A stretch of 64,000 bases of DNA, from the NCBI RefSeq assembly GCF_037038585.1, contig NC_092525.1, positions 26,059,367 to 26,123,366 of the forward strand, read 5' to 3'. A model generated the notes under the pieces. The model did not search any database. It saw only the letters and a program-made list of their open reading frames with translations, and was not told the DNA's origin. Made by a program: the position numbers and the translations under genes. This stretch comes from Patagioenas fasciata (taxonomy: Eukaryota; Chordata; Aves; Columbiformes; Columbidae). Shown piece by piece: positions 25,566 through 38,804 of this stretch (its first letter is position 1; each line of letters starts with the position of its first letter).

Positions 25566-28500
25566 ATAAGCAAACCACTTCCATAAATTTCACGTTCCAT
25601 CACTGATCAGTCTTTGGGTAGTTCTCAGTTTCAAATAAGATCATGAAATTATTTTCTATGAAAAAGCAGCCTGTCTGTTACAGACTAATATTGCATATAA
25701 ATAAATAAATATATGTACTACAATTTTTTAGCAGATCATTATTCAGAGTCCTGTTTTGGGGAACCTGGGTGTTTTGCTGCACTGCGGTCTTCTAACAGGG
25801 TGAGTAGAATAATGTGAAGAACAAATGGCACAATAAAAAAATGGGTGTGAGAATGGAGTATTAGATTACCTTGCAGTGAAAAACTGTTTGAATTTAAGAA
25901 ATTGAAGGGAAATAGTACAAGCAAGTATTTAACACTTCTTGGTGTGTGTGTATATTGTGATGATAGGAGCACAACAACCAGACACATAGAAATACTAGAA
26001 ATCTGCCGTTTACATCCTGAAGTGCTGGGGAGAACAAAAAAGACAAATCACTGCTGTAGAAATATGCTTAAGCACTTTGCCAACAGACAAATTGTGCTGC
26101 AGAGCTCTTAAAGGATTCAGTGTATAATCTGGTTTGAGAAAATTATATTTTACCTTATTCCTGTGTGATAGTATATCTTCAATTTCTTAAATACATAATT
26201 TTTCTTCTTAGGAAAAAAATTAAAATTTCTTATGTGCTGGAAGAATTCAGAGCTTACAGAATTGTCTGTTTTCTATATACATTGATTGAGAGGATGAGTA
26301 TTTGAAAGGACCAATACCAGGAAGACTTTCAGCAGTGACTGCCAGTTCAAAAATGAAATCAGTGAATATAGGAGCTGTACTGGACTGTAATTCTTCATTG
26401 TGGATTTCTATTTATGCCTTTTTGCTAGATAGTGATTTGGAAGAATGTAAGGCAGTTCAAGAAAACTATCTATCAACAGCGATTTGGTGGAAGCTGTCAA
26501 AGGATCTAAATCCTATCTGACCTGCTTTGCAACTCAGACTGTGTAGTCCTCACCGTGCTCATGAATGGGCTCATTTGTCACAAAAGACTTCTTTGCCTTC
26601 CTTCTTATTGTTGAAATATTAATATTCACATTTGAAACCAAACCCAGGCTTATTCTGATGTTGTATTACAAATGGCATTGCTAAAAAGGATGTTCACATC
26701 TCCTAAAAGAGCAGTTCCATCTTGATGGTTTTTCTAGCTGGAATCAGTATGACAACTGCAGGAAAATGTGACCAATTTTCCTCAGAAAGACTGGCACATC
26801 TGAACAGTTGCTCAAATATGACAGCAATAAAAATCCAGATAAAACTTTGTTTTCAATTCTTGAAATGTTCAGTGGTGGTGTTGTTTTTTTTCCCAAATAT
26901 GAACCCCTAAACAACTAAATCCCACCAAATTCTGGACGTAACCAATTATTTTTTTAAATAAAAATGAATAACCCATTAGCAGCAGGTGATTAGCTTCCCT
27001 AATCTTCAGAATAAAATTACAACAGTAAGCTTGGTCAGATGAAATAAAATATCTAGAAATTTGTTTGAAAACAGGTCTGTTCTCCAGTGCAAATCTCATT
27101 TACCTTCAAGAACTCAGATACTAAAAATAGCACTGACCCTTGCAAATTGGAAAAGCAGTTATTCTAATACAACCTTCAGAAAACTGAAAGTGTGGTTACT
27201 ATCTACATAATAGTAGAATTGGGCCAGAAAATACAGAAAACAACTATCTAAATTGTATTTCAGTATCAGGAAAGTGATGTGTTGTCATTTGCTGAATTTA
27301 CTAGTGGGATGCTGAGGACCCTTCTCTGCCTACACCATTCCTGAACAATCCTTCCTCAAACCTCCCTTTAGCTGCGATTTCTACAATAAATTTGCCAGTT
27401 ATTAGTTTGCTGATGCAGTGATATGACATGCTATCTTGTGGATCAATAATCTGTACATTTTCTTCCAAGCACCTGTATTTTCCTTTTAGGATTTTTTTAA
27501 TTTGCAGCAAGGGCCATTTTGGGTCTGCACAGTCCCTTGCACAGTGGTCCACAGCAAGTACTTGTAGTTGCTATGGTAACATAATAGCTGTTAGAGAATA
27601 TTGCAGTCTAAAAAGCAAGATTTAGAAAATGTCATAATAACACAACGTAGGTTTCCTTTTGTAGTGAGCACTCTTGAATTTTGCTTCTAGTAGCCACCAG
27701 GCTGCTTCCGTAGTAATCATGACTTTACCCTTGGGTTTCAAAGAGGATGGCACAGGTTGGTGCTGACTGCATGAATTAACAGTGAATTGATGAAAAATGG
27801 GGAAAGCAAGACTTTTCTGTGAAGCGTGGATCATGGTATTGAACCTGTTGAAATGGTCAGCAGTGGCTGTTGAGTGAAATGGAGCAACAGGTTGTTAATT
27901 CTCCTATTAAATAAAGCAGTAAAAGGAGAGACTTGCAGGAAAGGAACCAGAGCAAGAAAGGAATAAAAGCAGGGAATTCCTCTTTGTATCAACAAAGGTG
28001 CATTTTTTTTGTTGCTTTTATTGTTCATGGAGCTCTTCCCCTCTGCTCCCCTGCAGATCAATTGTGTATTTCACACTTTGCTGTGTCCCGCTCAGGAAGT
28101 CATCTGCAATGTTTGCAAATGTGTTTCATACGTTGTTGCCTACCTGCACAATTTCTGCCCTTGTAAACTACTAATAATATTTTAAAGGTCAGTCTCAGAA
28201 TAGAGGCAGGCTACTGACATATATTCCCACATACTGGTGCTGGGAGGAAGACACTTCATAGAGAAGACTTTAAAATGGATATAAAAAGGAAGATGCAGAG
28301 GAAAACATGGTACATATTTACATTGCAACTCCAACAACAGAGAAAAATTGAAAACAAAACAGAAAGCATGTTATCAATATGTTACCCTAAAGGATATCTT
28401 TAAGTTGAAATATTAGACACTTTCGCAGTGAAAGCAGACTATGCCACTTTTAAACGAAGCCCAAATTTGTCATACCTCAATTGTTCACAGTGCCGGATTC

Positions 28501-31500
28501 AAAGCAATTCCAAACTATTAGAATGTTTTCCAAACCTGCAACCTGCTTTCCTTTTTTCCTAACCTTTCCCCTTTTTCTCTTTCCTCCTTCTTCGAAACAC
28601 CTCACATTGTCTGGGTTCCAATGTGTGATATTAATCCGTCTGAAGTGTGCCTAGTCAGAGGAGAAGTAAAAAAATGTTATTGCTATTTTTCATATATTTC
28701 TTTTATGATTAAAAAAGTTACTTTTCTCTCTGTGAAAGGCTTGGGATTTAATAAAATATTTGGATAAATAAATATACACTCCTAGTGAAAGATTGTTGCT
28801 TTGCTTTAAAATAATAACTTAAAAGATGCTCTATAGCTATAACTTGTTTGTGTTATAGCACCTAGAAAATGAAGCAGGGCCCTCACTGTACTGAACAGTT
28901 TATGAATGCATAGAATTAAAACTTGGAAGGCTTAAAACTTGAGAGTTTTGCTGTTGTCTGGAACACACTGAGGATTTCACCTGTGACAAAATACATCCCC
29001 TGCCCCACAAAGACCTTGCACTGTAAATGAGCAAGACAGGGTCACAGGGGGAGGAGAGAAGGCAAAATGGTTCACGGTCATGAGGCAGATGGGCCCAGAG
29101 CAGGGAACGGCTCCTTCTGTCTCCTGTCCCAGGGCTGTGCCTTTGCCTTTTTCTTTTCATTACAGAATTCTAAGAATTATGATCTTGGCAACCAACAAAT
29201 ACGTTGTAGGAGATTCTTCCCTTGAAGTTATTTTCATGTAAAAAGTGCAAATACAAGAGAACACAAATGAAACAGGAAAAATTAGGCAAAATTAATCTTT
29301 GGCATCTCTGTGCTAGCTTCAGTCTGGGCTAGACTACATTATAGCCTCTTCAATCACTTTGGAAATAGCCAGTTATCATATGAAGGGACTGTTACGGTAG
29401 GACTATTACACCAAGGTTTTTCAGGTAGACTGGAGTGCTGACAAGGATGTAAGAGTGGATTTCACAGGAAGTAAAAGTCAAAATTGCTCAACGTTTCAAA
29501 AGGTCTTCTAGATGTAACATCCTAAATGGTAGTTTTGAGGAAGGTAAACTTGGGGTGCAGATTTCAGGATTTTTTTTTCCCTTGAAAGTTTAAAACTCAG
29601 GAACCAATATTAATAAAGCTGGTTTCATTTGTACCTCTTTTTGGTGGCATGAACCTTTTTCTCTAAGTTTCTGCCTTATTGCTAATTTATGTCCTGTCAT
29701 TTTGATATATAATTACTTCTAATTTTAGATACATTTGAGCAATACACTTCTGATGTCCTCTGGCTATTCCCACTTCTCCCTCCCACCTTCCAGGAGATGA
29801 AGTTTAGCCACATACTTGCAACTATTTGCAGATTTCTACCAGCAGTAGCTTGAGCTCAGATGTGTGGGATATTTTTTCTTGGGACAACAGGGCTTTTGAA
29901 CTCTTCAGAAATCTTGCACATTAGTCCATGTTTATGCAGAATTTGGGCTGGGACACTCAGTAAAGCTACTTTGCCTGGCAATACTGCTTTGTGTTGGCTC
30001 TGGAAGTGTCTGTGCCTGCTCTTAGCAAAGTAGTTTCACTTCAATTTTTTCTGTTTCTTTGAGAGGTGCTACTTTAATTATCTATTTACTATAGGGTAAG
30101 AGGATGCTTGTGGACATGTACTGTATCTCAGCTGACACAATAATGGCTAAACTGTGGACATCTGATCCTGGGTCTCTTTTTAATACTCCTTAAAACAACA
30201 TTTTCTTGATCCTAATCTTTGCATGCTTTCAGCTGAACTTTCGCACTAACTGAAATACTTTCAATTTCTTAAAAAGCACATCTTGACTTGCTAAAGTCTC
30301 TTGACTCCCCTGTAGAACTGCAAATTTTTTGCCGTAGACCATGGAATGTAATTTTACATTTGTATCCATGTAAGTCTCCAAAGTATCTAGGATGTGGTGC
30401 AACTCAATAAAAGAAGTAAAATATAGTGGGGTACTGGAACTATATAAACATCATACCTGAGGAATATGGCAGAGAAGTACTCTTACACAGAATACATTAT
30501 TTGGAGGCAAAAATTAATTTATCTGAAATGAAACTCAACAGCTTGATTGACAATCATTTCTGGTTTTAGGAACTAGAGCTGTGGTGTGGTACCTTGCTAA
30601 TTTAAGCCATTCTCCAATTTCACTGCATGTAATCAAACTGCTTCCATAGCAATGTAATTTATTTCTTTGAATACTATGTTTTTGCTTTCACTAGAGTGCT
30701 TATGACACTGTATGGATAAATGATAGCCAAACCCAGTATGTTGGTTTAACTACTACTGAGATGAATTTCAACTTGCATTTTAGAACCATTTAATGTATGT
30801 GAAGATTAGTGCAAAATTGTGATTATTTGAGACAGTGACATTGATTTCAGTATGCAATTGCAGTTGAACTGTAGATGTCCAAACAAAACCATGTTCAGAT
30901 CCCTTTTGATGTGAAATAAATGCAGTATTTTAAATTAGCAAAACTTGACACAGAATAATGTGCCTCTATACTTGAGCAACCCATGCATGGTTTAATCCAC
31001 TATAGGCAGTCTGGAATAGCATCTTGTAGACAAGCCTACAGCTCTAAGAAAGCATAAGTATGCAATTTTCCTAAAATTTAGCTTGAGCTATTTAGTTTTT
31101 GATATGCAAAATGAGAAGAGGAAACAAAGACTAAATAGAGTGAAATTTAGTCCTGCTCAGAGTCAGTAAGAAGATATGAATCCTGCATAAATCCTCAAAA
31201 AGTGATCAACTGAAATGTCAGATATAATTACACTTTTGTATAAACTTTCATGCAAGATTTAATTACTGTATTTTGTGTATGTTCTTGTACTGTGCTGAAA
31301 ACGTGTAGGCTATTTTATCCATTGGCTTCATCTAGAGGAATTACATAAACAAGTTACTTTATTTTTTTAAAAAGCCTTACTGGTACTGTTCCAATTTGCT
31401 TCACATTTCTTAACTCTTCTACATGCCTGAAATACACTTTGATTTAACAATGACATATTAGAAACTGAAGCATGTGAAACATATTGGTGTTTTGCAAAAA

Positions 31501-32127
31501 TAATTCTCCTGAAAGTCACTCCGTGCTTATGCTGTCGTCAGTGCTAGGAAATCATACTTTCTTCTTTGTCTATGCAAATTCTGCAGTGACGTTTTATTTT
31601 CTTTCTTCTGTGCATTTTGCACTCATTTTCATATACCTGTCATTAGAGCATTAAAAAATCATAAAAAAGCTTGGTGTTATAAAAGTCATGACAGCACATT
31701 TTCAGCTTACTTTATTTTTTCCTTGTTCAAATCACAATCAATGTTTGGAAACATCAAAGTCTGTAGAAGGGAGCTCTTTTTTTATCTAGACCTTTTATTT
31801 AGCTTGTTTCTAACAAGTATTTGATAGCAAACTCCCTTCCCTCTCCTTTTCCCACTGCAAACCCAGAAGATATGTCATGTTCCTCTTACAGTTTGCAAAG
31901 AAAAACAAACAACTGGGTTATTGTATCCAAGGTGTCTCCCAACTGTAAAAATTCCAGGTTTGGAAGACACCTCCCAGGTCCCTGCTCAGGCACCACAGCA
32001 TGCAATTATGTTTATGTAATCATGATTGAGCTCCACATTAAAAGTAATTGGGTTTTTTGCCTCATTGTTGGGAAACTGTCAGGCTTTCAGGTTCCTTGGT
32101 GTTTCTAGCCCAGCCAAGCTGCTGTGG

Positions 32128-32190
32128 GCCGTCACGTCTGCTGGTCGACACAGAGCACAGTTCACGCTGCACCGGCCGCTCCTTCGGCTT
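32128..32190. other. Isolated CpG cluster
   Basis: Seven CpGs lie within about 57 bases (32130-32186) in CpG-poor DNA. No promoter motif or exon was recognised. It could be a small regulatory element or a GC-rich repeat scrap. Confidence 0.35.
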
Positions 32191-33280
32191 TATGGCCAGG
32201 ACACAGCTGAAATGCTCCTGTGCTGTAGGTGCAGTGGTTCTGGAAATATCTGTGCACAGGTGTGTGCATAGATCAGTCTCTCTTCTAGAAAATGAGTGAG
32301 AAGCTTATTCAGAGGACAAATAGAATTTGCATCGAGTATCTGATTTGATAAGGATATAATAAAATTAAGAATTTAAATTCCTTTGTTGTCTTGCCTATTC
32401 TTAGGCAACCCCATCCCACTAAACAGGTGAGCAGAGAAGATACAAACCTTGCTCTTGCCTCTCCTGCCACTCGTATGCAACAACATTTCTTCTGTATGGG
32501 TAATCAATTAGTGTTCTTGTTGGGAAAATGTACAGAAAGGAAATGAGTCTGTGTTCGTGTGTGCAACCTTTTACTATCAGCTACTGCAGAATACAGCAGG
32601 AACTTCTGTGACTGAGAGAAGCGACCCAGCGTGGCCTTGGGAATGTAAGCAGGGCTCGCTTTTAACACCTGGACAAGATGCTTTTTAGGATGCTGTTCTC
32701 TAACCCCATAAGTCTTTCTAATTTGATGTTATTTGATGTGAATTGTGTGTAAGTAATGTTAATTACGCAATAGGTTTTGAAGAATATGTTTTGCTGGTAC
32801 AGTGGAAATGTCAGTCCCATTAACAATCATTATTACCTGTCAGACAGTAGAAGAAGGTTTGAATGCATGCTGATTTTTTTTTTCTTGTATCTGTGCAGTT
32901 GCATACCAATGTTTCATAAGCATTTTGTTTATTTGTATCCTGATCACTAAACCAATCTTTTTCTCCAAGTTTTCTCTGCTTGGACTGAGTCCAGAAAAGA
33001 GAGAATGAGGCTCTAACTTCAGGCCTTCTGAGTCAGCTTGTACTGAATGAGTTTTTGAAACAAAGGTTTCAGTTTTTAGAAAGTGATTCATACGCTGAAG
33101 TGTTTCCAAACCTTGCTCCCAGTGGTCTCTGGAATTTATTAGGGCAAGGGTTCAAGAGGACTGGAGTGGGGGTTTGGAGGCAGCAGTCCAAAAGGAAGAA
33201 AGTTGTTCTGTTTTGCTTTGTTATGTAGGCTAAACTAGCTGATTCTGATCATGATCAAAACAAGGGGAGTTTTTCCTCAC

Positions 33281-33325
33281 TTCCCTGTCCCTTTTTCTTT
33301 TTTTCTTTTTCTTTTTTTTTTTTTC
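33281..33325. repeat. T-rich polypyrimidine tract
   Basis: A run of C and T with a single G ends in a long T stretch. It could be a low-complexity repeat or the reverse-strand A-tail of an old insertion; no element body was recognised beside it. Confidence 0.8.
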
Positions 33326-36300
33326 TGAAGATAAAAATCACAGTACTCTGATAAAATAATACTCATCTAATAATGTTAGTGACTTCTCTTTTAATCTGGT
33401 TAAATGTGAATGAATCTTCCTTGAAAACGGATGGCAAAAAGTTGCTTGAAATATTCCACCTGAGCTTGTAGTAGCTTTCTAAAATGTTATTGTTAAAATC
33501 TTTAAATATACAGCTCCCAATGTGTCCTGTCATTGCCTTAGATGCCTTTGCATTACATTGCATTTTGTTGGGTCACTGTCATTTTGTAGTCAAGAAGCAG
33601 ATGGATGTCCTTCTCCTCCTCAGATTTTTCCAAGAACAATGTTCAAGCTCATATCAGAAGATTTTTTTTTTTATTACCAAGGTTTATCACCTTCAATTCA
33701 ACACTACTGAGGTTTATCTCCTTTTTATGTTATCTGTAAAATTTCAACAGAACAAAAAGTTACAATGTATGTTCTTGTGAGGAATACCAGCAGCAAACAG
33801 AAGTTTGCACAAAAAAGAAACATAGAAAAGCATAAGAGGGAAATAAAGCTACTTTCTGTATCCCACATTTCTAGAAACTATATTGTTTTATTAAAGGCTC
33901 TGTACACTGTCCTTGTCACTGACAATCAGAATCTAGTCAGGATTATCAAATTTTCAGTCCAAAATCATGTCATCTTCCATTCTATTCTTGCAGGAGACTT
34001 GAACATAAGGGTGGTTCCTTCGCACTTTTAATGTTGCTATTGAATTACCTGCATACCTTAACTTTTGCAAAATGTAATACTGGGAAACTGAGTGTCTTCT
34101 GTTTAGTTTATTAGTAAAATTTTAAAAATCCTGCCTGTATGTTTTTCTACATGCTGCCTGTATTCAGTAGGAATAAGGAGGCAGATTTGCATAATGTGGT
34201 CTCGTCAGAGTTAGAAATGAATTATACAGAAAGGAATAGGTATAGAAAAGATTAAAACAGCAATACTGCTAATCCCAAGTCATGTTTTCATCAGAAAAAA
34301 ACCCAACCAAACAAGTGATTTTTTCCTGAATTTATGGCTATTTGTTCTCACGTGAAATATTGACAATAAGGAAATATTTTCTGGGCAAATTAATGTATCT
34401 TGTTTGATTTCTTTGGAGTTCTGTTCTTTGATGTTTATTCTATGAAGGATTTGTTCATATATTTTAAGTCATATTTTCATAATTTAATAGGCTGTAATAA
34501 TTACCTCTGACCTATTTTTTTTGGGGGGGGGGCGGAACTTAATTGTCAGACTTTAGCAAATCAGATGGAATAAGGAGTTAAAGAATGATGGCATTCTTTG
34601 AACACTGGTGACATTAGTGAACAGCAGTGATAGAGTTCCTGTACAGGTTGCCTTCAGCAGCCTGTGTATAACTGAAATTACTTTTTGCTGGGTAAAACAA
34701 AGTGGCAAGTGATGGGCAACAGAAGAAGGAAAATCACTGTTGTTTTGCTCTGATTTAATCTGAATAGGATATTCTGGAGCAAAGTTTCCATTCATACATA
34801 TTTCCTTATTAATTTTTTTAGGGAGAGCAGTCCAGGAAGTCTCCAAGTTCAATTACATTTGTAGTGTTTTGCCAGATGAAGCAATAGCTTATGTATCAGT
34901 AACAAAACTATATTGTGTTTTTCACTCATAAAGGAAACTCCACCAGAGACTCCTGTTTTCCATTGCATAAGGCGTGATTAAAAGAAAAAATTGGAGATGG
35001 GGGAGATTGGTTTGGTAAAAGAAACATAAGGCACTAGGGATGGATCTTGAATACATTTGTCCACCCACAGGGGGAAGTTTATAGAATAAAGAGTGGTGCA
35101 TTTCTAGATATTTAATTGGAACATTTAATAATACTACATATATTAATAATTTCATGAGTGTGTTCTAAAAATAAGTATTTGATTTTTAAGAATTTTGTGT
35201 GTGTGGATGTAGCAGCATTATGCTACTTTAAACCTATTATTAGTAAACTATAAGAGCCACTTAACTGGCAAGTTCAGCTTGCGGATAGTAAAATAGCATC
35301 CAGTTTCAATGTTATCATTAAACCCCACTGTATTAGATTACCAAAATTGTGTATTAACTGTATGTACAAATTACGCGTACCTGACTACTGTTTTCGTAAT
35401 GCATTTGGTTATATTGTCTCCTTGCTGCAGGTATTTCAATACACGGCGAAAGATATGGTACAATGTTCAGTTTTAAAACAGGGCATTGGGTTGCTTTCAG
35501 ATCTTACAGTAATCATGTACCTGTACTTAACAGAAGTCCTTGTATGACCATTTGCTCTGTGAACTCTGAAAATTAATTATATCATATGGAACAGTATGTA
35601 ACCATATAATCAGCTATACAGGAGGTTACAAAAACAATATAAATGTACACTCTAAAAAACCAGAAGCCATTAACCTTAAAATATCTCAAAATTTATAGAT
35701 TCAGAGAACGAAATAGCTCACAAGAAACCTTGACCTAAGTACGAGTATTTTTGAGTACACTGGGTATGAGATACTTACAGAAGAGTGATTAATACAGTTC
35801 CTCAGTGAGACTACCCAAAAAAAGGTGAAATTACTCCCACATAAGAGAATTGAGAGGCTCTGAAGTTTAAAGCAGAGGAGGAGATATTTAGATTTCAGTG
35901 TTTAAGATGTGAAATGGGGAACAAAGATTTGTTTAAAAGTCTAAAAGATTTGTTTTCTAAGCAATAAAACACAGCCTTATGCAGTTGATGCTCTGTTTTT
36001 TCAAGAGTTCAGAATGACAATAGAATTGCATAAGCTTCAGATCGGAAACATGACTGATGGAAGATGTCTGCTAAATGTCAAGTAAACAGCGTTTGTTCTA
36101 TGTCTAGAATGTTATTTCAGATAATTGCAGAAGAATAAGTAATTAGAACAGAAAGCATGATGTTAGGTGGAAATTATGTCTTTGAAGGGAAATTCTGGTC
36201 ATAGAGAAATAAATGAAAATTTCCATTAGCTTTAATGAGCCAAGATTTCACTTTTGAAATTTAAAGTTTTGTTTTCAATATTCCTTGACCTGATACAATG

Positions 36301-36549
36301 CTTCTACTGTATTTATTTCTGATATGCTAATTACATTAGTTATATATACACACACACAGATGTGTACATATAATGAACCAGAACCCTGTATTGTTCTGGA
36401 AGGTATGTAAACCACGTGCCCAAATTAAACGTGTGAATAGTGTAGTCCCATATAGTTCAAATCCTTGATGCCAGGTATGCTACTACACACCCAGATGTTG
36501 GAGCTCCTCTGTGGGCAGAATCAGGTATGTGCAATCAATATTGTTCTCT

Positions 36550-36575
36550 TCAAAGTAAATCTAGATTTACTTTGA
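36550..36575. repeat. Perfect 26-bp palindrome
   Basis: Two 13-base arms meet with no loop; the left arm is tcaaagtaaatct at 36550-36562 and the right arm is its exact reverse complement. The centre is TCTAGA. A perfect palindrome this long is not expected by chance in 64 kb. It may be the core of an old palindromic transposon or a dimeric binding site. Confidence 0.95.
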
Positions 36576-38392
36576 CAGCGATTCTGCAACAGAGAGAAGT
36601 TCAGAGCTCCACTGTAATTCCAAGGGTGCAGCGCTTTTCATTATGTTCATTCAAGAATGTAAGTATATTCACAAAAAAGGTCAAAAAAAGGTTTACTGTT
36701 GAAGCTGAGTCTGTCACTGCTTTTTAGTAACTCTTATCAAAAAGTTACGGACAGCAAAACTGTGCAGCTTGCCTTTGAAGTTTTGTCTGATAAAAACTGT
36801 TGTGAACGTGTCTTGAAAGTGACCATCAAATAATGCCCTTACATTGGCCTTTTAATTAGCTATTAATAATAAGACTTCATTGTTTTACAGTTCAACAATG
36901 TAGGTTTTCAGTGCCTGCAGTACTAGGCTGCTGGCCAGTGTGTACAGTGTATTCAGACAAGCAACCTCTACCCAAAAGTTTGAAGGGAATGACAGAAACC
37001 TTTTAAAGTTCCCATTCAATAGTATATGCACTATGGGAAAAAAAAAAAAAAAAGTAGGTAGAGAAGGAAGATATGCAAATTTTAAGGCAGGCATTGCTGT
37101 TACACACTTTTTGGTACATTTGGTGACAAAACAGAACCTGTTGAATACAATAACTGTTTTTTTCCTTAATGCTACATCCTTGAATAAGATCCTGCATTCC
37201 CTTAAACAGAATGACTGAGAAAAGGCAACATTTTTGCTGGAGCTAATCTGTGGGCATGGTACAGTGGGGTTAATTTATATTTCACAAAACAAAAGGAGTT
37301 ATGATAACTGTGGAAATGACAAGGGAAGCTTCTTGCTTGTGTGTCTCAGTGGCTGTGCAGCACTCTCCTTCATGCCCTGCTTTATAATGACAGTCAAGCA
37401 AACAGCCACAAGCAACCAAATAACAAATATTTTTCCTAAGGAAAAAAGGACTGTAGTTTCCCCAGGCTGTTAAGAACTGGAAGGTACCAAAAGAGAGGGA
37501 TTAATTCCATGCTCCAAGGCTGGTGGTATATAGAGAACTTTGCAACAAGTTATGTAAGTTAGAGCTCTGCAACACAGAAGTTAATATCAGATTCATTGTA
37601 AATGAATAATTTTGGATATTGCCTTGTCTTTCCTACAACGCTTGAGTCTTCCCAAATAAATAATGAGCTTTGGAAGGTATTCGTCTCCTCAAGAGAGAGA
37701 AAAGTTTCTGTAAACTTGACTTTAATAAGTATTGCTGCAGGCAATGAAACCTATACAAACAAACAAAGCCCAGGAGATAGGTTGCCTTCTGGCAGACTAT
37801 TAGAAAACATCTTTTTAGCAACTTGTTACATTCTTCAAAATAATCACTACTATTTTAAATGGGAATATTTTATGTTTGAAGTAATATTTTAAAAAGCTTT
37901 GGGGTCAGAACAGACCTAAGTTAAATCTTACTGCTAGTCCTGCTGGATATGGATGCAGCACGGCTCAAATCTACCACAACATAATCAGCCACAGCTTGGG
38001 TTTTACACTGTCTGAGCTTGAAATGAGCCTGATTTTTGCTTTGTTTTGTTTGTTTTTGGCGGGGGGTGGGAGGGATAGGTGTTGGGAAGGCATGGGTGTG
38101 GAAGGGAATAGATTCCATGAACTCTTGTCCCAACTTTGGTTCTGAATGTCTGGGAGACTGCAGAGCTTTTCTCTGCTTCAGACTAGTTCATTTGATGATC
38201 TGTTACCAAAGGCCCAGCAAGCGGATACAGAAACAAGTCCTCCAAACTCTGTGGAAAACAAATCATGCTTTATCGCAGCCTTTTCCTACAATGTTAACTT
38301 GAAAAGACAACTGAATGCAACTTTTCTGTTAGGAAAATCCAATTAGAATGGTAGAAAGCCTACCTCTAAAAAGAAGAGCTCTAAATATATTA

Positions 38393-38426
38393 TGTATAAT
38401 ACATATGTAATATTGTGTATTATACA
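38393..38426. repeat. Perfect 11-bp inverted repeat
   Basis: Arm tgtataataca (38393-38403) pairs exactly with tgtattataca (38416-38426) across a 12-base loop. AT-rich composition makes this less surprising than the palindromes at 36.55 and 45.79 kb. Confidence 0.9.
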
Positions 38427-38774
38427 AAAATTCCTGTTTTATGAGTGGAATATTCCTAATAGAGCTGAGAGAAAATACAGACATCAGAAAGGGTTATCTT
38501 GGTGAAGCAGAGGTGTTAGGCTGCACATGCTTGTCCTGCTCGCTGATGGTCCACTGGCAATGCGCGGTGGTGTAGGCAAACTGTCACTTCCAGGCTATGA
38601 GAAGGAACTTGTAGATCTAGCTTCTTTCTTAAAAAAAATGCTAAAATAAGCTTGGAACAGTAATTTGAAATATTATGTTCTGAACACCATGACTTGTAGA
38701 TTTCAAAAATTTTATTATTCTCATAAACTCTCTAAATTTGTGAGCTGGACATCTGATCTCTAAAAATATATTCT

Positions 38775-38804
38775 CCCCCCCCCCAAAAAAAAAAAAAAAA
38801 AAAA
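38775..38804. repeat. C10A20 homopolymer junction
   Basis: Ten C residues run straight into twenty A residues. This might be an A-tail from a retroposed sequence, but no element body was recognised to its left. Length is probably unstable and prone to sequencing error. Confidence 0.85.
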
